A stretch of 44,761 nt of DNA from Gracilaria domingensis (Eukaryota; Rhodophyta; Florideophyceae; Gracilariales; Gracilariaceae), in the NCBI GenBank assembly GCA_022539475.1, contig VCMS01000453.1:1-44761 (forward strand), written 5' to 3'. Under the pieces are notes generated by a model that was given only the letters and a program-made list of their open reading frames with translations, had not been told where the DNA came from and did not search any database. Positions 30,489-39,549 of the stretch are shown here, piece after piece; position 1 is the first letter of the stretch, and each line of letters starts with the position of its first letter. The position numbers and the translations under genes were made by a program.

Positions 30489-31505
30489 TCACATCCTTCT
30501 CTCCTTCTGTCCCCTCATAATCCCCTTCGCAGTCCGCGCTACCTCCGCCGCATTCCTAAACCCAGTCACCACCGGAGCTCCGACTCCATCCGGCGGCACC
30601 TCCTCCACCACCTTCTTCATCTCCTTACGCCTCTTTTTCAGACGGCTCTTCCCATCCCCAACCCCACCACTCTTTGTCTTCGGTGTCACAGGGGACCCCT
30701 TCCGCACCGCCACCCTTCCCACACTTCCCTTCTCCGTCTTTCCCTCCACACCTCCTTTCACCGTCTACTCTTCCACCAATCTTTGCCTCTTGCCCAGCTC
30801 TTTCACTTCCTTCTCCAGCACGTCCAACCTCTCGTTCAGAACCCTATTTTCCTCCCGCAACTTTCCAACCTCCCTTCCCGCACACTCCACTATCCCATAC
30901 ACATGATTTCTCATCTCCACTCCCAATACCGACAACGAATTCCGCAGGCTCGAAATTGCCTCAACCGAAACACCACTACCACCTCCACTCAGCACCACAC
31001 CGCCCATTTCCGTTACAATCTCCACAATTCCATCGTCCAGTTGCTCCTTCATCACCAACCCCAACATCCCCACCCTCGCCTTCATCTACCCCACAAACCG
31101 CATCTCCCTGTCACCCTCTCCGCCCCCACTCTCTATCAGGTCTCCAACCTCTAACTGACTCAGATGCACCGCACCCCTTCTCTCCATTGCGACCCCCTCC
31201 ACCTCAAATTCTACACCCTTCTCCACCTCATCATCATCCCCTCTCCTCGCCTCACACTTCTTTCCTTCATCGGTCACTTCCTTGTTCTGCGACATCCGAC
31301 CAGCCGCCGTAATCACGTCCTCTTCCCGCTTTGGTGACGGCGTCGGCGGTACCTCCTTCCCCTCCAACAGCGCCAACAGCTCCTCATCCTTCACGTATCC
31401 GTTCGACATCTTCAGAAGAAGAAGTAGTAGTTCGATCGAAGTTTCCGCAGCGATACAGCGCAATCGAGCTAAACTGTGCTGTCCACCCCCACTGTCCAAC
31501 CACAC
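30489..31505 (-). CDS. Unknown basic/coiled-coil protein, one frame with two in-frame TAG codons
   Basis: A single minus-strand frame runs from about 31505 to TGA at 30489, broken only by TAG at 31086-31088 (followed at once by ATG) and at 30765-30767. The likely start is the ATG of MSNGYVKDEELLALL, near 31408. The first part is acidic with KREED. The second has a heptad-like helix (LREENRVLNERLDVLEKEV), predicted to be a short coiled coil. The third is Lys/Arg-rich with SRLKKRRKEMKK, a likely nuclear localisation signal. The + strand ORFs over the same bases (30252-31312) are Pro/Ser-rich shadows. Possible explanations for the TAGs are small unspliced introns (GGGTAGATG resembles a donor), decay or read-through. 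No homology is recognised. Confidence 0.55.
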
Positions 31506-32049
31506 GGGCTATATCCAGCACCATGATTGTCTCTGTTTCCCTCATCCCATTTCCCGCCAAAACATCTACTGTACACCTCCGCACCTTCCACTTTTTAAGC
31601 GCCACCTCTCTGTCTCCTCTTTCGCGCTCACATAATCCCCACCCACCTCGCCTCGACCGGCGATATTTTTCTCTTCTACCATAACCTCACTCGATGGTTA
31701 TAGCAAAACAGGAAGATATTGCCAGTGGAGGCAAGCTAGGGACTTTTGATTGTACTTACAGTAGCTCACCCTCTGTCTCGACTGGGGGCATCTTCTTCTT
31801 CCGTCACATCCTTTCCAGGTTGTGACAAGAAAAGAATATGTCACCACTCGACACCGGATGGGTAACAATGATAGCACGTAGAGTAGTTCATCCTCCCTCT
31901 CAGCGTCCACTGGAGATATATTGATGTTCTCTCACATCCTTTCCCGGTTGTGATACAAGAGAAATACATCTCCAATGGAGACGGAGAATATAGTCGTGAT
32001 AACACGTAAAGGTAACAATGTAATAAACAATAATTTTATGGTACTATCT
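31506..32049. other. Intergenic region with a diverged direct repeat
   Basis: No gene is convincing. Two diverged copies of a ~45-bp segment lie ~128 bp apart (about 31803-31850 and 31930-31976). They share TCACATCCTTTCC(A/C)GGTTGTGA, a following AAGA(A/G)AA, and later ATAACACGTA-like strings. A + ORF at 31282-31684 is Ser/Pro/His-rich and probably spurious. Confidence 0.45.
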
Positions 32050-32493
32050 CTAACCAACCTTTCGAAAACCAGCTATGACATGAGCTGGGTTACTCGAGCC
32101 AAAGATGGCAGATCCTGCAACTGAAATGTTTGCACCGGCCTTCACTACTCCTTTCACAGTACTCAGTCCAATACTCCCATCCACCTGTATCCCTATTCTT
32201 GGGTACAACTCCCTTGCATGTCGCACCTTATCAAGAACACCCTCCATAAACGCCTGTCCTCCAAACTCTGGCTCCACCGTCATCAACAATAACATGTCTA
32301 CAACTCCTTCCTTCATAAGTGCTTCTACGACCTTTATAGACGTATTCGGGCGCAATGCAACTCCAACCTGCATTCCCATCCTTTTAATTCGGTTACATAA
32401 TTCCTTCAACACCACTTTCTCTTCCTCAGTTGGTACCTCAAGCACGCAATATCCATTCTGCCTTAGCTCAGCTTGCATTCGGGCGAAGAACAT
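32050..32493 (-). pseudogene. Ribulose-phosphate 3-epimerase, C-terminal half only
   Basis: Residues ~20-147 match the second half of the (beta/alpha)8 enzyme that interconverts ribulose 5-phosphate and xylulose 5-phosphate. Visible motifs are a GMQVGVALRPNTS strand-helix, VEPEFGGQAFME (usually EPGFGGQ, so Gly is replaced by Glu), an IQVDGSIG segment carrying the second catalytic Asp, and VAGSAIFGS. The N-terminal ~90 residues with the metal-binding His-x-Asp and the other His are absent, so the fragment alone cannot be an active enzyme. The frame is contiguous with the upstream 571-codon ORF: TAA is followed immediately by ATG. It ends with TAG at the usual C-terminal distance. It may be a captured exon, an insertion-disrupted gene, or the last exon of a gene whose first exons lie elsewhere. 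Confidence 0.85.
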
Positions 32494-34209
32494 TTACCCA
32501 AATTTGTCATGCTCCTTCGCAGCAACCCTCAGCACCTCTTCATCATCCATACCTGTCGGCCGAGTACGAGGATACTGCATACCAAATGTCTCCGCCCGTA
32601 GGCGATGTTCAGCCCTTGCAGCGTGCCAAAAGACAAGATGGTGTACATCTCTGAGATTCGAGACACTTAGCAGCTCCGACCTATGTCCCTTCGGCAAGTG
32701 AATGACTCTGAGCCAGTGGTTCTTGTGCTCAATTACGTTCTTCTCTTGCCATTCCTGCGGTCTCAGCCTGACATACCCGCAACATGATGGGTTCGGTGGG
32801 CCATCATATGGGTCTCCTCGAACAAGTCCGTGCTCCTCAGATTCCGGAAGAGCTGTAGGTAACTCGTCATCAAATGACCCCCCACCTGTCTCTTGCTGAT
32901 CGTCTGGCGCAGCATCTTTTTCGACGGTGACAACCCGTGGAACCGTCACAGAAAGAAGCTCTTCGTTATCCACAAATGCAGAACTGCCTGCGTTCTCTGC
33001 ATTCGCTCCCTCTCCCAATGCCACGAACTGAACCTTCATCGACCTTCCTCTCAGCACATGTTCATTTAGTTGAGACATCAGGTCATCCGGTGTCATGCTG
33101 TTCAGAGTAGATCTCATCTGTTGTGTGAAAGTCTTTCTCCGTTTCTTCCTCGGCGGAGCCCACTGTTCTTCTTCAGAGCTATCCAGAACTTCTATCGCAC
33201 CTCGATTTCGGCCGTGCTCAATTTCCCTATAACTCACCTGCGCCCGTTCTCGTGCACTTCTTCGCGGCTCCCCTTCTTCACTTGTAGATGTTGCAGCAGC
33301 AGCAGCGGGAGTCCTCCTCTTCGTCACGGACTGCTTCACTGGTGCGGGGGGCGGAATTACCTTGAGCATCGTCCGCAATCGATTCTGAACGGAAGTCGTG
33401 GCGGTTCTAGTTGAGTTCGTCCTGCTCCGAACACGCGGCAATGTGTTGAAGTTCACAACTTGTCCCAAAAGGAACTGATACACAGCTGCGTTGTTGTCTG
33501 GGTCTTCAACGTCATCTTCAGTCGATGGAGCAGAAAGGCTGACTTCGCGTTTCAGGAACACTTCCATGGACTCTTCCTCGTTCAGTTCATTCCTCACTGC
33601 TCGAGCCGCCCGGAACAGAGACACTGCTCTATCATAAAAGAAACCTCGGACCTCCTCAAAGCTTTTACATTGCTTTGTCTTCGTCGACTTGCCCTTCAAT
33701 AGAAACATCTGAAGACAATCAAGAATGAAGGAAAACTCCTCGGCATCCAAAACATATAGCGGAGTATGGGACAGATGTGTGAGACCTATGTCACTCACAG
33801 TCTCACATATGTCCTCGAAATGGGCCAGCATTCCCTCACGACACATGAGTTGCAGGGCGACATTGGCATATCTCAGATACTGACGCTCTTGCACAGTCCC
33901 AATCAGTTGGCTCTCCTTCAACACTTCTGTCACTTCTGCAGGATCCACGTCTGCCGGCGTCACCCCCTCAACATCTTCAATTAGAATGTCGACCACACTA
34001 ACTATAGAGTGTATCTTGTCTGCAAACATCATCCTTCGCATGGTACTCGTCGACTCATTGAGGAATGAAGCAACACATAACAATTCCTTCATCCCAATGG
34101 GCCTCCCATCTCCTCGTATCAGCAGATTGCAACGCCAAAACTTGGTTAATCGCTTCCACTTCGGTGCACCAGTCCGTCTGTGTTTCCGGGATGCTAGTTT
34201 ACAGTCCAA
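32494..34209 (-). CDS. Unknown 571-codon ORF with SUMO-interaction-like and nuclear-localisation motifs
   Basis: This is a long open frame ending TAA at 32494. The first codon in frame is not ATG; either the ATG about 40 codons in (GMKELLCV) is used or an upstream exon splices in (a CTAG acceptor-like site precedes CATCCCGG near 34195). The N-terminal half is mixed helical. The middle is basic and low complexity (TKRRTPAAAAATS). It then shows AIEVLDSSEEEQ, a hydrophobic-acidic SUMO-interaction-like motif, followed by PPRKKRRK, a nuclear localisation signal. The C-terminal 150 residues are acidic, then contain CCGYVRLRPQEWQEKN and HHLVFWHAARAEHRLR, not recognised. It is probably nuclear. The same SUMO-interaction-like signature occurs in the methyltransferase gene at the right edge. 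Confidence 0.7.
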   Translation of the reverse strand: MDCKLASRKHRRTGAPKWKRLTKFWRCNLLIRGDGRPIGMKELLCVASFLNESTSTMRRMMFADKIHSIVSVVDILIEDVEGVTPADVDPAEVTEVLKESQLIGTVQERQYLRYANVALQLMCREGMLAHFEDICETVSDIGLTHLSHTPLYVLDAEEFSFILDCLQMFLLKGKSTKTKQCKSFEEVRGFFYDRAVSLFRAARAVRNELNEEESMEVFLKREVSLSAPSTEDDVEDPDNNAAVYQFLLGQVVNFNTLPRVRSRTNSTRTATTSVQNRLRTMLKVIPPPAPVKQSVTKRRTPAAAAATSTSEEGEPRRSARERAQVSYREIEHGRNRGAIEVLDSSEEEQWAPPRKKRRKTFTQQMRSTLNSMTPDDLMSQLNEHVLRGRSMKVQFVALGEGANAENAGSSAFVDNEELLSVTVPRVVTVEKDAAPDDQQETGGGSFDDELPTALPESEEHGLVRGDPYDGPPNPSCCGYVRLRPQEWQEKNVIEHKNHWLRVIHLPKGHRSELLSVSNLRDVHHLVFWHAARAEHRLRAETFGMQYPRTRPTGMDDEEVLRVAAKEHDKFG

Positions 34210-34557
34210 AAATCGCAGAAAAAAAATGCTAGTATTTCATATGTTAAATTGCGATAAGTGGAAGTTTGAAGTGGAAGAAAAACTAGAGTAAACTCCAGAA
34301 TCTGCAGTATGGTTTGAATGGAATACTAGGCTTGACTTTCAAACTACGAGCTATTTCTAAGAAATATGAAAGTTGCTAGAATCTTAGAACTAACTTCCAT
34401 TTCTGCTAGTTCACTAGTACTACCGGTCCATCGGTCCAAAAGAGCCATCGGTCCGAAAGCACGGTGGAAGTTCCATCCTAGCAGAAATGAATGTTATTGA
34501 TGCAGTATTGCAGGTTCACGCAAGGTATAGCACCACATGAAAACAGGTCCAAACCGG
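34210..34557. other. Intergenic region with a short foldback
   Basis: No gene is seen. CCATTTCTGCTAG (near 34398) and CTAGCAGAAATGA (near 34478) form an inverted repeat around ~70 bp. Inside it CCATCGGTCC appears twice (34428-34437 and 34447-34456). It resembles a small MITE or solo foldback. Confidence 0.45.
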
Positions 34558-34661
34558 TCATCGTACACATCTCCATCCTACTTCCCACCCCCGAAAATCC
34601 ATTCTGACATCACCAAAGAAGCCCTGTATCATTTTGAAGACAATTACGCATCGAAACTCAC

Positions 34662-35963
34662 CGAATAGATACCCTGAAAATGCTCTCGTTGCCCTCAATG
34701 TAGACATCCCCTTGGTTAGTTTTCTGTTGCCTAGTCTCTTCGTCCATCCCAACATGGAAATAAACACACTTACCTCAACATTCTTCGCCATCTTCATCTC
34801 CCCAACTCCCTCGAAAACATCTCTACTGCACAATTTCCAGCACCGCCACCGATCCATTGCCATCCAACGCACCTGCACATGCACAAACACAAGCTAGTCA
34901 AATACTCCGTTAGATACTTTTCCATCTTCGAAACTTTCCCAAATGCACACTTATCTACTTACCATGTGTCCCTACCTCACCAATAGCCTCGAAAACACGA
35001 ATCAAACTGTCCCGAAAATCCTGCACATACACATAAAACAGTAACCAGTTAGCATTCTTATCAGAACTCGAACAAAAAACATCTCGTACTTACCCCGACG
35101 CGTACCTTGCCATCCACACCGAACTCTGACGAACAGGAATTTGGAGTAATGGCAAAGAATGATTACCTGGAAGGCCTCCGTTGAGGTAATCATTCTTTCC
35201 ATGACTCCAAACTCTTGTTCGTCAGAGTTCAGGGTCATTAGCATGATTCCTCTAGAAACCCAGCCACCCAGCCACATCGTAACCATTCTCCCTTATCCAC
35301 TTCACCTCAAAAAACACGTTACACATAGGAAACGAAGTAAACCACCGCCTTCCGCCCCATCCCCATTCCACTTCCAATCCAAAGATCCCGCACGCTATAA
35401 CTCCATGAACCTATCGCGCTCATTCTCGCAAACAGCCCCCGCCGCGCACTCACATATCCCGTTAGCTAACTCTTCGCTCTTCGAAACATTCTCAAATGAA
35501 CACTCATCTAATTACCATGTGTCCCCTACATCACCAATACCCTCGACAACACGCATCGAACTGTCCCAAAAGCCCTACGCATACGTATACAACATTATCC
35601 AGTTAGCATTCACATCAAAAGTCGAACAAAAAGCTTCTCAAACTTACCCATAGGCCCCCGCCCAAGACATTCACGCTAACCTGCTTCCAAATCCTCTCCG
35701 TGCGTCTCGCAAAATCACGTAACGTTCTGCAGTTAGACTTCGCAAACACCATCAGCATCAAAAGGTCTCACTTACATTGAACCCACTCAGTACGCATCCC
35801 AAACATAAAACCCCTGAACTACTCCGGTTCCAATCCAAAGATTCCGCACGCTGCAGCTTCATGAACCTGTCGCGCTCATTCTCGCACACAGCCGCCGCCG
35901 CGCAAAAACACGGGTCAGAGTCGCGCATATTCGCCATATCAAACATTTACGCCTCGACTTACC
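34662..35963 (-). CDS. Intron-dense gene segment (unidentified), with duplicated exons
   Basis: This is called from splice signals rather than ORFs. Minus-strand donors GTAAGT (GTAATT in one copy) lie at 35962, 35775, 35647, 35515, 35093, 34962 and 34773, each with a branch-like CTAAC and a CAG or TAG acceptor. Predicted exons are about 35776-35850 (or from 35866), 35648-35726, 35516-35574, an exon ending at 35094, 34963-35020, 34774-34872 and a 12-nt piece at 34662-34673. Introns are 49-100 nt, two of them exactly 73 nt. Exon peptides such as FRDSLIRVFEAIGEVG and TLRDFARRTERIWKQ are helical, but the family is not recognised. One duplicated block carries an in-frame stop, so part may be pseudogenised. 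Both gene ends are undetermined. Confidence 0.5.
34915..35094 (-). repeat. Exon-intron block, copy 1 of a tandem duplication
   Basis: Matching segments: 34915-35094 with 35480-35650, and 35370-35470 with 35825-35925. The offset of the first pair is ~554 bp and of the second ~456 bp. The ~98-bp difference is explained by the foldback at 35121-35230. Splice donors, the TGCTAAC branch and the acceptor are kept in both. Confidence 0.65.
35121..35230. mobile_element. Foldback (MITE-like) insertion, ~110 bp
   Basis: Arms 35121-35168 and 35184-35230 are inverted copies, about 48 bp each with a handful of mismatches, around a ~15-nt loop. Its length matches the size difference between the two offsets of the tandem duplication, so it probably inserted into one copy afterwards. 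No coding capacity. Confidence 0.65.
35480..35650 (-). repeat. Exon-intron block, copy 2 of a tandem duplication
   Basis: This is a diverged copy of 34915-35094. It contains the 59-nt exon 35516-35574, a 73-nt intron and the TGCTAAC branch. The next donor has drifted to GTAATT. Confidence 0.65.
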
Positions 35964-36016
35964 TGTTTCGCACGTTTCACATCCCAGGACAGGACTCTGA
36001 GAGGCAACGCCACTGA

Positions 36017-36456
36017 AGCTCACAGAAGAAGAACTTCAATCGCAGCCACACTGTACGTCAATCATCGCCGGCCGCGTAATGTCCCGTCCGCGAAAATTTT
36101 TGAAAGTTGTGTTCAGAAAAGTTCGAAATCCTCCCCACACTGAAACATGCAGGAAAGGTACGTAAACGATCACGTGCACGGTGGAGTTGGTGGCGTATAA
36201 ACACACTTTATACTCTCCCCTGCAGGGTGCTCCAAGATTCTGCGCCGCACCATCACCACCGACCTCCCTCTGCAAGCAGCTTCCCTCACTACTTTCATAC
36301 CCTCTCACCCAGCCATGCACAACTGTTGTTTCCCCCGCTGCTCATTCCATACACAGTCCCTCGCCTCTCTCGCCCAGCATCAGAAGCGATGCAGACACAG
36401 GAATGACCCAAACCCGTTTCTCACCCCCACACTTCATCGAGGATCCCACTTCTCTC
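36017..36456. other. Region upstream of the transposase; candidate promoter and leader
   Basis: No confident gene. GGCGTATAAACAC at about 36192 is TATA-like. CTCCCCTGCAG at about 36218-36228 resembles a splice acceptor. A short + frame starting at an ATG at 36403 (MTQTRFSPPHF) ends at 36534 and might encode the first exon of the transposase. Confidence 0.35.
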
Positions 36457-39400
36457 CCTGAACCAAGCGCCGCAGACTCAACAACACCGAACCCCCTTCC
36501 TTCCCCTCCTCTAACCGCCCGTCCGATAACGTAGAACTCGCAGACGACGACCCTTATCTCCAGGAACAGCTTGCTCTCTCCCTACGCTCATCCGACGCAG
36601 CACAGATACTCAGCCCGCATCACCAACTCGCCTCCCAGTCCCCTTCCACAGGCTCAGGTAACGCCTTGTCCCCCTCTCCACCCTCACAGAAAGACCACAT
36701 CCATAACCTCGTCACCTACATATCCTCCATCGCCACAAAACTCGGAAAGCGTTCTGCTGACGAGCTCATCAACATTCTCAAGCACTCCACCTTTCCCTCT
36801 TCCCTCTTCCAGACCTCTATCACTTCCGCTGCCGAATGTCTGAAACTGCACTCCAAAATCTTCGAAGAAACAGTCAGCTCCATTGGGTTCACCTCAGCCA
36901 TCATCCATGACAAAAACCATAACTTCTCCGCCACCCTCTACCTCAGGGACCCCGTTCAGGTTCTCCTACAACAACTTCGTCTCGCATCCCACAGCAACTC
37001 CTTCTTTCATCCAGTCAAACAAGCTTCAAGAACAGGAACTACCGCAATCGCACACCCTATGGCTTCGGAACTCGGCCGCCATGTCGTCCCGACTATCAAG
37101 AGGCATATCATGCATTCTCCGGACCCCGACGTCATCTGGCACGATCCCAGTATCACCGGCACAGACTCGTTCGTTGGCCTCGTTCAACTATATTCAGACA
37201 AGTCTTCCACCTCTTTGAAAAGTTCTTCTGTTACGTCGTATCCTCTTCACATCACCCTCCTCAATTTCAATGACTCCTTCCGCAGAACGTGCATCACGCA
37301 GAACTACACACTCGTCGGATACATACCCACATCCTTCACCTCCGACTCGTCCTCCACTGACACAGATTCCTTGGAAGTCGCTCCCTCAACCCCCAGCGTG
37401 ACCCGCATTGTGCGCATGCAGCTCGTCCAGGAGTCCCTAGAAACCATCCTCAAACCTCTGTATCATATCGGTATGAAGGGTTTTCCCTTCCGCGACGCCA
37501 AAGGAGTCCTTCGTCAATGCCATCCAGTCATCTCCAACTACAGCGCTGACATCCCCGAAGCCAAGGACATTCTCGCAGTACTTTATGGCACAAAGCCAAG
37601 CAAACCCTGCCACCGGTGTCTCCTCCCTCGTTCAAAACTCAACCCTTACCAACCTACTCTCACAGAGCGAACCCTCTCACACACTTTGCAAACCAGAAAA
37701 AGACATGATGACCTACTTCTCGAGTCAGATTCTGCTCTCCTCTCCCATAGACCACGGGTTGCAAGGAACCTCAAAGAAGAAGCTGCAGAACTTCTCCACT
37801 CCACCTCTCTCTCTCCATACAAGTCCTTTCTGGAATCTTACCCTCTTCTCAACATCTCTTCACTGCTCACTCCTTATTCAATCTTCTCCTTCGAGCCCCT
37901 TCACAACTTTCACCTTGGCATCTCTAAACTCATCAAACTCGCCACAATCGAACGCCTGAAGTCCGATTCTCTTCACACTTCCGTGGGCTTCAATGGATCC
38001 TCCAGGTCGTTTCGGTCCATCAGAACATCTATTCTTACTCACGCCAACTCCATCCTAGCTGACATCGAACGCTCGTTTCCGGCTCCAGGGCTTCATATTG
38101 ATTTCTCGACATCTGAAAAGGGTAAGTCTCTCAACGGCTTCTTCACCACTGACGGAATCAGAGGCATGCTAGAAGCAAAGGACTATCGCGCCCTCGACAT
38201 GGTCTTCCCCTTCATCGGTGCATTCTTCGACCGTTGCTGCGGTGAAGTATCTCGCGCCCCAATAACCACCATTTTCACCTCTTACGTCGATCTCGTCAAT
38301 AATGTTCTTCACTACCACACTGCCCCAGAATGGACTGATGATCGCTTACGCTCTTTGGAGACTCTCATCAAGAACTTCAAGACTCAAACTGTCTCAGTTT
38401 TGGGTCCATACCAGGCCTCCAACTTTCGTACTCTCAAATTCCATCTCCTGGATCACATCATTCCAGACATCCGTCGATACGGAGGCCTCCATTTCGGTGA
38501 TGAAGGTGTGTACGAGCACGCGCATCTCCTCTTCAAGAACCACTACCGCCGTACCTCTCGCAGAAGATCAACTGCGCATAAGGAAACAGTGGACTCAATC
38601 CAAGAGTCGCAGGATTTCTTACACTCCATCTCGGTAAGGAAACACTTCTCCATGTCTACCAACTAGGCCAGTCGTTTGTCGCAGCGGTGTCCCTCCATGG
38701 TTCGTGATGGTAGTTCATTCTCCCTCTTCGACATCATCACGGCCGACAAGTATCTACGGTCCCATCCAAACGTCCCGTCATCTGCTCTCACAGATTTGTT
38801 CTCCAAAACTACATTGCAGTTCATCAACCAAATCTCTCGCGACGCCCTCTCTTCCGTCCGTACCCTAAGCTTAGAAACTCTTCAACCGTGAGACAACCCC
38901 CATGACATCAAAATCACCGTCGTTAACTCCGCTTACATTGTTTCTGGATTCTGCCCCTCGCTGGATGACTACGATCGTCACTTTCAATGCATTAGACTGC
39001 GAGAGCCGGAGGTCTCTTTGTGTGAACGTATTTTTGCAACCACTTCTTTCGGCCCTTCCAAGTCCCCAAAATTCTCTACCGTCCTGGTTAATGGAACTCC
39101 TCCTCCCGGTTGTGACTTCCCGACCGCATGGGTATGCAAAGTCTTTGCCCTGGTTCGCTTTAGCAGATGTAACCAAAGCAATTCCGATTCTGAATTTGCC
39201 TTTGTTCGCTTCTTCGAGGTAACGGAGCCGTTGGATAACATTGACGAATCCTTGAACTGCATTTCCCTCCGCTGGGCCACGGATGACGAGGAAGATCACA
39301 CATTGCAAACCTCCAATTCTCTAAAACGGTCAACAAATGCATCTGTATCCCCATGGTTCGGTCTCGTCCCATTCTCTTCGATCAAAGGCTTGGTACACAT

Positions 39401-39533
39401 CCTCCGACAAAACTATCCCGCACGCCTCTTTTTCCCTCCATTGCACTGGAAGTTCCACCGATTCTACATTGACAGATTCTATCGCAATCCCCGAGCTCGT
39501 TTACAATACCATCCAATCACCAAACTTTCGTAA
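36457..39533 (+). CDS. Plavaka-like (CMC/EnSpm-related) DNA transposase
   Basis: The frame is open from just after a TGA near 36457 to TAG 38664, then in phase to TGA 38889 and on to TAA 39533. The early part has a basic KRRR motif. Numbering from 36666, the catalytic-core pattern is LYSDKS (Asp178), YPLHITLLNF (192-201), a VGYIPT segment, the HIGMKG..GVLRQCHPVISNYSADIPE block (Asp295) and PCHRC (314-318). This matches the order seen in fungal Plavaka transposases. The first internal stop falls in a convincing 51-nt phase-0 intron, 38634-38684 (TCG|GTAAGG ... CTACCAAC ... TCGCAG). The second, in ACC|GTGAGA at 38888, may begin another intron ending near 38996. The C-terminal part resembles the usual tail (FALVRFF near 39148). 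The true start is not resolved. Confidence 0.75.
38634..38684 (+). other. Predicted 51-nt intron in the transposase gene
   Basis: Donor GTAAGG, a CCAAC branch-like site and acceptor TTTGTCGCAG. The length is a multiple of three and it lies between codons, so the frame is unchanged by splicing and the TAG at 38664 is removed. Confidence 0.6.
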
Positions 39534-39549
39534 CGTAAACCATAATGCA

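Noticed and set aside
27147..31505. Full reassignment of TAG to a sense codon
   Set aside because: The epimerase fragment (stop near 32050), the SET ORF and the element A chromodomain all end naturally in TAG, and several long ORFs have no internal TAG. I kept the TAG excess only as an observation.
30252..31684. Long + strand ORFs rich in Pro, Ser and His (up to 300 codons)
   Set aside because: They are shadows of the minus-strand coiled-coil gene and CT-rich sequence; composition is low complexity and no motif is seen.
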